This document shows positions 1-7,547 of a stretch of DNA of 64,000 nt, in pieces. Below the pieces are notes generated by a model, which was not told the origin of the DNA, did not search any database, and saw only the letters and a list, made by a program, of their open reading frames with translations. The position numbers and the translations under genes are program-made. This stretch comes from Tabrizicola_A sp965284335 (lineage in GTDB: Bacteria; Pseudomonadota; Alphaproteobacteria; Rhodobacterales; Rhodobacteraceae), in NCBI RefSeq assembly GCF_965284335.1, contig NZ_OZ260076.1; one strand, 5' to 3'. Position 1 is the first letter of the stretch; every line of letters starts with the position of its first letter.

Positions 1-1414
1 GAGTTGGTGTTGATTTCGGCAGATGAATGACAAATTCTGTGCCCTCGGCATCGCTGCGCGACAGCTCCAACCGACCCCCATGGCCGCGCACCAATTCGGC
101 AGCAATCGCAAGGCCCAGCCCGGTGCCGCCTTTGCGCGCGCCGCCCTGAAACGCCTCGAACAGGTGTTCGCGCGCCTTTTCGGGCAGACCCGGCCCGGTG
201 TCGCCCACGCGAATGCGCCATTCCTCAGGGGTGTCGAGTGCTGAAACCTCGATCGTGCCCGCGGCCCCCGTGGCCTCGATCGCTTGCCGAGCATTGCGCA
301 TCAGGTTCGACAAGATGCGGTAAAGCTGTTCGGCATCGGCCATCACATAAAGGCCATGCGGCACATCTACCAACAGCGCCACAGCGCCGTTTTCGGCCAA
401 ACCTTCCGCCTCGGCCACATCAGCAACCAGCGCCGCCAAGGCCACAGGGGCCAGCGATGGGGCGGCCTCTTCGGCCTTACCGAATTTCAGCGTCGATTCG
501 CACAAGGCCACAGCCCGGCTAATAGAGCCAACCAGTTTTGGGGCTGAACGTGCGGTGATCGGATCGGCGCTACCTTCAAGCCGGTCCGCGAAAAGCTGGG
601 CCGAGGTGAGGATATTGCGCAGGTCATGGCTGATCTTGGCAACCGCGCTGCCCAGTTGGGCCAACCGCTCTTTTTGGCGCAAACTGCCGGTCAACTGGCG
701 CTGCATGGCCTGCATCGCCTCTTCGGCGGCGCGCAATTCTTCGACCTGCGCCGAAGGCGCAATCACCAAACGCGCATCTTCGGGCGCGGCGGCATAGGCG
801 GCCATATGTTGAGCGACCCGGCGGATGGGCGAGACGATCAACCGCTGCACCGCCAAAAACAGCAAGAACGCCGTCACAATCGAGATGAGTGCCGACAGAA
901 ACAGGATGCGCAGACCGTAATCCAGCATCGCCTCGCGCATGGGCACAGCATCCATTGTGATTTCGATCAGTGACCCTGCTTCCTGCACCGGGTTTCCGAT
1001 GACACGGATAATATCATCCTTGGGATCAACAAGGCAGATGAGCGCGTCGCGGATCAACTCCCACGGGCCTGCATCCCGCAAGTCATAGGTGGCTGAAATC
1101 GGCGCGGGCAAGGGCGAGGACAACACCAGCTGGCGCACCTCATCACGGCGCAACACCACGTTGTAAACCTCGGCATTGGCCAAAAGCTCGGCTTCAAGTT
1201 CCGGGGTGACCATGTCACTGGCCGCAAGCTGAGCCAGAGACGCGATCTGCGCCTTTTCCAGCCGCAGCAGCATGAAATCGGCGCGGTAACGTGCGATTGA
1301 GGGGACAAAGATCAGAACCTCGGCCAGCATGACAAAGGCCACGGTCAAGATCAAAAAACGCCCCGAGAGGGTGTTCAGAAACCTGCCCCTCTTTTGCGTC
1401 ACGTCTCGCCCCAT
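1..1414 (-). CDS. Sensor histidine kinase, 3' end outside window
   Basis: About 471 codons are visible and no stop is reached before the window edge. Read on the minus strand it has an N-terminal membrane helix (about residues 17-38), a periplasmic segment of about 130 residues, a second helix (about 170-190) and a HAMP-like linker. The H-box SHDLRN is near residue 263, followed by an N-box (NLMRNARQAIE), a G1 box (DTGPGLPEKAREHLFEAF) and a G2 box (GGTGLGLAIAAEL). This is the standard layout of a membrane HisKA/HATPase kinase that phosphorylates a response regulator; the partner is not in the window. The ATG at 1414 is the first start after an in-frame TGA. It lies 37 bp after the flavoprotein gene and may share its transcript. 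The signal sensed is unknown. Confidence 0.9.
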   Translation of the reverse strand, partial: MGRDVTQKRGRFLNTLSGRFLILTVAFVMLAEVLIFVPSIARYRADFMLLRLEKAQIASLAQLAASDMVTPELEAELLANAEVYNVVLRRDEVRQLVLSSPLPAPISATYDLRDAGPWELIRDALICLVDPKDDIIRVIGNPVQEAGSLIEITMDAVPMREAMLDYGLRILFLSALISIVTAFLLFLAVQRLIVSPIRRVAQHMAAYAAAPEDARLVIAPSAQVEELRAAEEAMQAMQRQLTGSLRQKERLAQLGSAVAKISHDLRNILTSAQLFADRLEGSADPITARSAPKLVGSISRAVALCESTLKFGKAEEAAPSLAPVALAALVADVAEAEGLAENGAVALLVDVPHGLYVMADAEQLYRILSNLMRNARQAIEATGAAGTIEVSALDTPEEWRIRVGDTGPGLPEKAREHLFEAFQGGARKGGTGLGLAIAAELVRGHGGRLELSRSDAEGTEFVIHLPKSTPT

Positions 1415-1451
1415 CCTTTGTGCTCAAACATCCCGAGGTTCGGGGCTGGGC

Positions 1452-2876
1452 TTAGGGCACCAATCGCTGCACCAGCCGAACCACGCGCTTGAGCATAGGA
1501 TTATCAAAGAGTTTGGCCGAGAAATAGGCCCCTGACGCGCGCTTGGCGGTTTCCCCCAAGGTGGGATAGGGCAAGATCAGCCCGGCCAAAGTGCCGATCT
1601 TGGCGCGCGTGGCGATGGCCAGCGCCCAAAAGCCAATCAGCTCGCCCGCCTGTGGTCCGGCGATACTGGCACCAACAGGGCGGCCCTTGACCACCATCAC
1701 CTTGACCAGCCCTTTGCCCTTGCGTTCAGCGATGGCGCGGTCATTGCCGCCAAACTCGGTGCGCAAGACCGTCAGCGCATCCCCATGGGCGGCGCGCGCC
1801 TCAGCCTCGGTCATGCCGACCTGCGCCAGTTCGGGTTCGGTATAGGTGACCCAAGGCGCAGAGGCCGCCGCCTTGGCAGGCAGACCCAGCAGGATCTGAC
1901 GGATCAAAACACCGGCATGGGCGGCGGCCACATGGGTGAATTGCAGGCCCCCCGCGACATCGCCCATCGCATAGACGCGCCTGTTCGACACCGAGCGCAG
2001 ATCCCGGCCCACGGTGATGCCGCTGCGGGTGAACGTAACGCCCCCCGCCTCAAGGTTCAGCCGTTCAACCGCCGGTTTGCGCCCCGCGGCGACCAAAAGA
2101 TGTGAGCCGGTGAGGATCGAGCCATCGGCCAGCACCGCCTCAACCCCCTTTGTCACCTGACGCAGACGCACAACGCCCAGCCCTTCGACAATCTCCACCC
2201 CTTCGGCGCGCAAATTGGCCAAGACCACGGCTGCGCAGTCTGGATCATCGCGGCCCAGCGCGCGGGCGGCCTCGATCACGGTCACCCGGCAACCCAGCCG
2301 CCGATGCGCCTGCGCCATTTCCATGCCGATGGGACCGCCCCCCAAGATCAGCAGATGCGCCGGGCGCTCGCGCAGGGCAAAAATCGATTCGTTGGTCAGA
2401 TAGGGCAGATCCTCGATCCCCGGGATCGGCGGCACAGCGGCGTGCGAGCCGGTGGCAATCACAAAGCGCCGCGCGCGGATCAAGGTCTGGCCAGCCTGCA
2501 CCTCGCGGGGGTTGGTGAACTCAGCCCAATCGCGCAGAACGGTCACGCCCAGCCCTTCAAAACGATCTTGGCTGTCATGCGGGGCGATGGCGGCAATCAC
2601 GCTGGCGACATGATCCTTGACGGCGGCAAAATCGACCTCCGGCTCGACCGGGGCAATGCCAAAGGCGCCACCGCTGCGCATGGCCTGCGCCGCCTTGCCC
2701 GCCGCCAGAAGAGCTTTTGAAGGCACGCAGCCCGTGTTCAGGCAATCGCCACCCATCTCACCGCCTTCAACCAGCACCACCGATGCGCCCATTTGCACCG
2801 CACCTGCCGCCAAAGACAGCCCACCGGACCCCGCGCCGATGACACATAGATCAGGGGTCAAAACCTGCATCTTCAC
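1452..2876 (-). CDS. FAD-dependent pyridine nucleotide-disulfide oxidoreductase, MerA/Lpd-like
   Basis: 474 residues. An N-terminal FAD-binding GAGSGG motif (about 16-21) is followed by the redox-active CLNTGCVPSK segment (Cys about 45 and 50), a second Rossmann motif LGGGPIGMEMA for NAD(P)H, the ATG motif, and a C-terminal dimerisation domain with WVTYTEPELAQVG. This is the class I flavoprotein disulfide reductase fold of dihydrolipoamide dehydrogenase and mercuric reductase. It has neither the N-terminal heavy-metal domain nor the C-terminal Cys-Cys pair of a true mercuric reductase, so mercury reduction is not supported. The GTG start overlaps the stop of the upstream TVP38-like gene (GTGA), implying translational coupling; an ATG at 2870 is an alternative. 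Substrate unknown. Confidence 0.9.
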   Translation of the reverse strand: MKMQVLTPDLCVIGAGSGGLSLAAGAVQMGASVVLVEGGEMGGDCLNTGCVPSKALLAAGKAAQAMRSGGAFGIAPVEPEVDFAAVKDHVASVIAAIAPHDSQDRFEGLGVTVLRDWAEFTNPREVQAGQTLIRARRFVIATGSHAAVPPIPGIEDLPYLTNESIFALRERPAHLLILGGGPIGMEMAQAHRRLGCRVTVIEAARALGRDDPDCAAVVLANLRAEGVEIVEGLGVVRLRQVTKGVEAVLADGSILTGSHLLVAAGRKPAVERLNLEAGGVTFTRSGITVGRDLRSVSNRRVYAMGDVAGGLQFTHVAAAHAGVLIRQILLGLPAKAAASAPWVTYTEPELAQVGMTEAEARAAHGDALTVLRTEFGGNDRAIAERKGKGLVKVMVVKGRPVGASIAGPQAGELIGFWALAIATRAKIGTLAGLILPYPTLGETAKRASGAYFSAKLFDNPMLKRVVRLVQRLVP

Positions 2877-3643
2877 GCCTCCTTGCGCCGAAGCGCCTTT
2901 ATCACCATCGGCAAGGCAGAGAGCGCCGCCAAACCCAAGAGCGGGCCAAGAACAGGGGCGGTGAAGATGATTGACAGATCCGGCGCTTCGCCGCGGGCAA
3001 AGACCTCAGCCAAACCCGCCCCAACGGATGTGAACACCAAAGCCCCCGGGATGATGCCAACCATTGTTGTCACCGCAAAGGGCACAAGCCGGATGCCCGC
3101 AAAGGCCGGGATCAGATTGGCCACAAAGAACGGAACCACCGGCACCAATCGCATCATCAGCAAGACCGACCATTGATTGACGCGCAACCCCTCTTGCAAC
3201 CGGGCAACCGCCCCGCCGCGCGCCGCGATCTTGGCCGAGACATCCGCGCCCAGCCCCACCCGCGCGGCCGCAAAGACCATAATCGCCCCCAAAGCGGCCC
3301 CTAAAACATTGTAAAGCGTGCCGGGGAAGATCCCGAACAAAAACCCGCCCGCCAAGGTGGCAATCGTCGCCCCCGGCAAAGACAGCGCAACAATGGCGGT
3401 ATAGGCCGCGACAAAGCCAAGGCTGGCCCAAAGGTAATGGGCATCCCGGAAAGCCAAAAGCGCCTCGCGGTGCTGGGCCAAGGCATCAAAGGTCAGAAGG
3501 TCGCGAAAAGCAAACGCCCCCACCGCAGCCGCCGCCAGAATCAAAGCGAATGGCAAATGGCGCAACCTACTCGGCACATGCGGCGTTGCAGGTTGCGGCG
3601 TGACGACAGAGGGTGTTTTGCGAGGTGAGGGCGATATGTTCAT
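2873..3643 (-). CDS. TVP38/TMEM64 family membrane protein (DedA-like fold)
   Basis: 256 residues from the ATG at 3643. An upstream GTG-type extension to 3823 exists but lacks family character and would run towards the rpmH promoter. Hydrophobic segments lie at about 30-50, 75-105 (with the family-typical SLPGATIATLAGGFLFG), 110-135, 160-185 (RLVPVVPFFVANLIPAFAG) and 225-245. This is the SNARE-associated/TVP38 domain, whose members are linked to lipid or polyisoprenoid transport across membranes. The gene is translationally coupled to the MerA-like reductase, an association found often in bacteria, and that pairing suggests a joint membrane redox role. The role is inference. Confidence 0.85.
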   Translation of the reverse strand: MNISPSPRKTPSVVTPQPATPHVPSRLRHLPFALILAAAAVGAFAFRDLLTFDALAQHREALLAFRDAHYLWASLGFVAAYTAIVALSLPGATIATLAGGFLFGIFPGTLYNVLGAALGAIMVFAAARVGLGADVSAKIAARGGAVARLQEGLRVNQWSVLLMMRLVPVVPFFVANLIPAFAGIRLVPFAVTTMVGIIPGALVFTSVGAGLAEVFARGEAPDLSIIFTAPVLGPLLGLAALSALPMVIKALRRKEA

Positions 3644-3835
3644 CGCGCCACCATGCGCCAGGGTCGCCCTGCAAAGCCAGAGGCCAGCGCAAAGCTTCAC
3701 GCGTGGTTGATCCAACGTAATCTCAAGCCGCAGTTTTGGCCCGGTTTCTTTCAATTCAGCCGGGATCGACCGGCTTTGTCCGCGCAAATGTTGCAAAAAT
3801 CTTGCCCAAGGCACAAAAACCAACCCAGAGTCGCG

Positions 3836-3864
3836 TTGACAGCCGGGACGGGCCTGCGTAAAGA
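3836..3864 (+). promoter_or_regulatory. Sigma-70 type promoter of rpmH
   Basis: TTGACA at 3836-3841 and TAAAGA at 3859-3864 are separated by exactly 17 bp, and lie about 65 bp upstream of rpmH. This is the best match to a housekeeping promoter in the window and fits a highly expressed ribosomal protein gene. The rest of the 284-bp gap to the divergent TVP38-like gene shows no other feature. Confidence 0.7.
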
Positions 3865-3927
3865 CCGGGCTTCAAGTTACCGGCCTCGAATCCTTTGGTT
3901 CGGGCACCCGTCTTATGGAGAGCCGCG

Positions 3928-4062
3928 ATGAAGCGCACTTACCAACCGTCGAACCTGGTCCGCAAGCGCCGCCACGGTTTCCGCGCCCGCATGGCCACCA
4001 AAGGCGGCCGTTTGGTGCTGGCAGCCCGCCGCGCCAAGGGCCGTCACAAGCTGTCGGCTTAA
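3928..4062 (+). CDS. rpmH: 50S ribosomal protein L34
   Basis: 44 residues starting MKRTYQPSNLVRKRRHGF, followed by the basic RMATKGGRLVLAARRAKGRHKLSA-type C-terminus that defines L34. Full family length. It opens the conserved rpmH-rnpA-yidD-yidC cluster, 23 bp before the rnpA start chosen here. It is a component of the large ribosomal subunit. Confidence 0.98.
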   Translation: MKRTYQPSNLVRKRRHGFRARMATKGGRLVLAARRAKGRHKLSA

Positions 4063-4085
4063 TCCCTTCGGCCTTTCGGGGCCTG

Positions 4086-4511
4086 ATGATGGATAAAGAC
4101 ATGACACCGCCGGATATGCAGGGCCAAGGCAATCGTGCCGATGAACCCAACGCAGATCCGGCGGTTTCGTTTTGCATGAAAACCTTGCAAAACCGCCCCG
4201 ATTTTCTGCGCGCCGCCTCGGCCCGACGTCTGGGAACCGGCGGCTTTTTGCTTCAAGCGCGCGACCGCGCCGATGGTGATCCCACTGTGCGTGTGGGTTA
4301 TACGGCATCAAAGAAAACCGGCAATGCCGTGACGCGAAACCGCGCCAAGCGCCGCTTGCGTGAAGTGGCAAGACAAATCATGCCCAAAGCGGCGCGGCCG
4401 GGGTGGGATTATGTTCTTGTCTCCAAACCCGGCGTCACGCCACTGCGCGACTTTGCCCTCCTGTTGGCAGATCTGACAGGCGCTTTGGCGCAAATCCACA
4501 AAGCCAAATGA
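4086..4511 (+). CDS. rnpA: Ribonuclease P protein component
   Basis: 141 residues from the ATG at 4086. It is the small protein cofactor of the RNase P ribozyme, which trims 5' leaders from pre-tRNA. The family signature is clear: a NRPDFLRAAS stretch (the substrate-binding cleft), VGYTASKKTGNAVTRNRAKR with the RNR motif, and GWDYVLVSKPG near the C-terminus. The first 30 or so residues are not conserved, so the ATG codons at 4089 or 4176 are alternative starts. Its stop overlaps the yidD start (ATGA at 4508-4511). Confidence 0.95.
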   Translation: MMDKDMTPPDMQGQGNRADEPNADPAVSFCMKTLQNRPDFLRAASARRLGTGGFLLQARDRADGDPTVRVGYTASKKTGNAVTRNRAKRRLREVARQIMPKAARPGWDYVLVSKPGVTPLRDFALLLADLTGALAQIHKAK

Positions 4512-4756
4512 CACCGCTCGCCCATCTTGTCGCCCTACCCGTGCGCGCCTATCGGCTGCTTTTGTCCCCATGGGTCGGCCATGGCTGCCGGTTCCAACCC
4601 ACCTGCTCGGCCTATGCGCTTGAGGCGCTCGACCGTCATGGCGGCATCAAGGGCAGCTATCTCACCGTCCACCGAATTTGCCGATGCCACCCATTGGGCG
4701 GCCAAGGCTATGATCCTGTGCCGGGGACCGACCCCGACCACGACAAAACCCGCTAA
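4508..4756 (+). CDS. yidD: Membrane protein insertion efficiency factor YidD
   Basis: 82 residues. It shows the family core: YRLLLSPWVGHGCRFQPTCS, then YALEALDRHG and the HPLGGQGYDPVP motif. YidD is a small membrane-associated protein that helps YidC/Sec insert inner-membrane proteins. It overlaps rnpA by 4 bp. In this genome yidD and yidC are separated by ttcA and an EAL gene. Confidence 0.96.
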   Translation: MTPLAHLVALPVRAYRLLLSPWVGHGCRFQPTCSAYALEALDRHGGIKGSYLTVHRICRCHPLGGQGYDPVPGTDPDHDKTR

Positions 4757-4784
4757 CCCAAAAACCTGCCTTCGCATTTCCTCT

Positions 4785-4859
4785 TGGCCCAAATACTCCC
4801 GCCGGAGGCTCCCCCGGCCAGCCTCAGACGCTCCGCGGGGAGTATTTGGACCAAGAGGA
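4785..4859. repeat. Dispersed inverted-repeat element, copy 1 (AAATACTCC type)
   Basis: Two 21-bp arms differing at one position face each other: the left arm (about 4787-4807) reads CCTCTTGG then CCAAATACTCC, and the right arm (about 4839-4859) is its complement. They enclose CGCCGGAGGC and GCTCCGCGGGG. The arm end plus CCGCCGGAGGC resembles the AAATATCC/CCGCCGGAGGC elements at 43391-43446 and 50954-51006, so this looks like one family of intergenic repeats. It lies between yidD and ttcA. Confidence 0.7.
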
Positions 4860-4917
4860 AAGGGCTTTCCCGCGCGCCCGCTTTCTGCGATGCAACCCTT
4901 ATCTGCGAGGGACCGCC

Positions 4918-5793
4918 ATGCTGGACGACGAGCTTTCCGACGACATTCACCCGCTGTTTCACGGCGCGCCTAAATCGACTGAGTTTCGTAAGCTGCGCAA
5001 ACGGCTGGTCCAGAATGTGCGTGAGGCGATCGAGACCTATGGCATGATCGAGCCGGGCGCGCGCTGGCTGGTGTGTTTGTCGGGCGGCAAAGACAGCTAC
5101 ACGCTCTTGGCCGTTTTGCATGAATTGAAATGGCGCGGGCTGCTGCCGGTGGATTTACTGGCCTGCAATCTGGATCAAGGCCAGCCGGGCTTTCCCGCCA
5201 CCGTCTTGCCCGAGTTTTTGTCGCGCATGGGTGTGCCGCATCGGATTGAGTATCAAGACACCTATTCTGTGGTGACATCCAAAATCGCGCCGGGGGGCAC
5301 GATGTGTTCGTTGTGCTCTCGGCTGCGGCGCGGGAACCTTTACCGCATTGCACGCGAAGAGGGCTGTTCGGCCGTGGTTTTGGGCCATCATCGCGATGAT
5401 ATTCTGGAAACGTTTTTCATGAACCTCTTTCATGGCGGGCGTTTGGCCAGCATGCCGCCAAAACTGGTGAATGAAGAGGGCGATCTGTATTTATATCGTC
5501 CGCTTGCCTTTGTTCCCGAAGCGGATTGCGACCGTTTTGCCCGCGCAATGGCCTATCCGATCATCCCCTGTGATCTGTGCGGCAGTCAGGAAGGCTTGCA
5601 GCGCGCGCAGGTGAAAAAGCTGCTCGATGAGTGGGAGGCGCGCACGCCGGGCCGACGGCAGGTGATGTTCCGCGCGTTGATGAATGTGCGCCCATCGCAT
5701 TTGGCCGATCCGGGGTTGTTCGACTTTGCCGGGTTGATGCGGGAAATGGGAACATTTAGTGAAAATCCTCCGCAACTTCGGGATGCGGATTAA
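4918..5793 (+). CDS. ttcA: tRNA 2-thiocytidine(32) synthetase TtcA
   Basis: 291 residues from the ATG at 4918, which follows the preceding repeat; an in-frame GTG-type extension to 4846 lies inside the repeat and is rejected. The PP-loop ATP pyrophosphatase motif SGGKDS (about 61-66) activates C32 of tRNA. The CSLCSRLRRG and CDLCG cysteine pairs are the ligands of the iron-sulfur cluster used for sulfur transfer. LGHHRDDILETFFMNLF is a further family motif. Length agrees with the family. Confidence 0.95.
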   Translation: MLDDELSDDIHPLFHGAPKSTEFRKLRKRLVQNVREAIETYGMIEPGARWLVCLSGGKDSYTLLAVLHELKWRGLLPVDLLACNLDQGQPGFPATVLPEFLSRMGVPHRIEYQDTYSVVTSKIAPGGTMCSLCSRLRRGNLYRIAREEGCSAVVLGHHRDDILETFFMNLFHGGRLASMPPKLVNEEGDLYLYRPLAFVPEADCDRFARAMAYPIIPCDLCGSQEGLQRAQVKKLLDEWEARTPGRRQVMFRALMNVRPSHLADPGLFDFAGLMREMGTFSENPPQLRDAD

Positions 5794-5866
5794 CAAAAGC
5801 ATCAATCTCTTTGCCTAGCCTTTCGGCTGCCGGGGGTGTCCCGGTGCAGTGCCGGAGACTTGGATC

Positions 5867-7411
5867 ATGCATGATTCCCTTGCCGCCAGATTGGCCCGAC
5901 CCGCCCGCGCGGTGGCAAGCTTGATGCGACGGCCAGAGATGATCTTGTTTCTGCCTGCCGTGACACTGGCAGCGTTCTGGTATGGGGGCGAGCGGGTTTT
6001 GGTCATGGTGGCCCTTGGGGCGCCTTTGGTCTTTGCTTTGGCTGGGGCATTTCAGCAGACGCCGGCAGCTGCGGCCTTGCCAGATGCTTTGGGGGGATTG
6101 GGCCTGCGGGCGCATTTGGTGCGGGCCTTGGATGAGGCGCTGCGCGATGAGCCGATTTCGGGCAAGACCACGGCCTGTCTGGTCGTGTTGTTCGACGACA
6201 TGGATCAGATTCTTGATCGTCATGGGCGCGCTGCCCAAACTGAGGTCTTGGCGCGCAGTGCCGAACGCATCTGCTCGGTTTTGCGCAGCGGCGATCTCGT
6301 CGCACGGCTGGAAGGCGGCGGTTTTGGGATTGCGCTGGCACCGATGCGGCGGATGGATCTTGAAACAGTCGTTCAACTGGCGGCACGTCTGCAATCGGCC
6401 TTGAGTGTGCCGATTTCCCTGAATGCTCAAAGGCTTTATGTCACAGGCTCGGTTGGCTTTTGTCTGACCCAGCGCGCGCCTTTGCCGCAAGGAAAGGCGC
6501 TCTTGGATGCCGCACAAATCGCCGCGGATGAGGCGGCGCGCCATGGGCCGGGGGCGATCCGCGCCTATGCGCCCGAAATGGCCCGGCATCGGGCGGATCG
6601 GGACGCGCTGCGCGAGGAGTTGGAACTGGCCTTGGATGAAGGGCAAATCCGCGCGCATTTTCAGCCCCAAATCTCGACCGACACCGGCGCGATCACCGGT
6701 TTTGAGGCGCTGGCGCGGTGGTATCACCCTGAACGCGGGCTGATCCCCCCGGCCGAGTTTTTGCCGATGATCGAGGATGCTGGCCTGTCCGAACGCTTGG
6801 GCGAGGTGATCTTGTTCAATGCGCTGACGGCTTTGAACCGCTGGGACAGGGCGCGGCTGGGCGTGCCGTCTGTCGCTGTGAATTTTTCTGCCGCGGAATT
6901 GCGCAACCCCAAATTGGCCGAGCGGTTGAAATGGGAGCTGGACCGCTTTGGGCTGGAACCAAAACGGCTGTGTGTTGAGATTTTGGAACATGTGGTGGCC
7001 GAGACCGACAATGATGTGATCGTGTCAAACATCGCGGCCTTGGCCCGCATGGGCTGCGGCGTTGATCTGGACGATTTTGGCACGGGCCACGCGTCGATTA
7101 CCTCGATCCGGCGGTTTGCGGTGCGGCGCATCAAGATTGACCGCAGCTTTGTGACAAAGGTGGACGAGGACCGCGACCAACAAAAGATGGTGTCGGCCAT
7201 TCTGTCCATGGCAGAGCGTTTGGGCTTGCAGACCTTGGCCGAGGGCGTCGAGACGCCGGGCGAACACGCGATCTTGGCGCAATTGGGATGTGGAGATGTG
7301 CAGGGTTTTGGGATTGCGCGCCCAATGCCGGTCGATGAAACGATGGATTGGATCGAACGCCACCGCGCCCGGCCTGCCGCCACACCGCGCATTGGGCACC
7401 GCACACGCTAG
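5867..7411 (+). CDS. Degenerate GGDEF plus EAL domain protein, likely c-di-GMP phosphodiesterase
   Basis: 514 residues. Two short hydrophobic segments (about 25-62) anchor it in the membrane. The GGDEF-like domain (about 85-235) carries EGGGF near residue 148 in place of GGDEF, so it should not make c-di-GMP. The EAL domain (about 245-500) keeps FEALARW, NFSAAEL, the VEILEH glutamate, DLDDFGTGHAS, KIDRSF and AEGVET, which together suggest an active phosphodiesterase. The ATG at 5867 is preceded by GGAG at 5853-5856; a GTG at 5849 is the alternative. It sits between ttcA and yidC in the rpmH-yidC cluster, an unusual location. Confidence 0.9.
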   Translation: MHDSLAARLARPARAVASLMRRPEMILFLPAVTLAAFWYGGERVLVMVALGAPLVFALAGAFQQTPAAAALPDALGGLGLRAHLVRALDEALRDEPISGKTTACLVVLFDDMDQILDRHGRAAQTEVLARSAERICSVLRSGDLVARLEGGGFGIALAPMRRMDLETVVQLAARLQSALSVPISLNAQRLYVTGSVGFCLTQRAPLPQGKALLDAAQIAADEAARHGPGAIRAYAPEMARHRADRDALREELELALDEGQIRAHFQPQISTDTGAITGFEALARWYHPERGLIPPAEFLPMIEDAGLSERLGEVILFNALTALNRWDRARLGVPSVAVNFSAAELRNPKLAERLKWELDRFGLEPKRLCVEILEHVVAETDNDVIVSNIAALARMGCGVDLDDFGTGHASITSIRRFAVRRIKIDRSFVTKVDEDRDQQKMVSAILSMAERLGLQTLAEGVETPGEHAILAQLGCGDVQGFGIARPMPVDETMDWIERHRARPAATPRIGHRTR

Positions 7412-7547
7412 GTTCGCGCGGTTTTGGGGCCGGTCGAACGGCGAAAGACGCGCTTTCCTGGCCCAAAGCGGGGGAAAGCGCTTGACCTTTTGTCGCCCCT
7501 GGCGTTGAACCACCGCTGACCTTGAACAGGAATGGTGGTGGGTCCTG

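Noticed and set aside
1452..2876. True mercuric reductase and mercury resistance operon
   Set aside because: No heavy-metal domain, no C-terminal Cys pair, no merR, merT or merP nearby.
5756..6991. 411-codon open frame on the minus strand opposite the EAL gene
   Set aside because: Antisense shadow; the plus strand has all EAL motifs in one frame.
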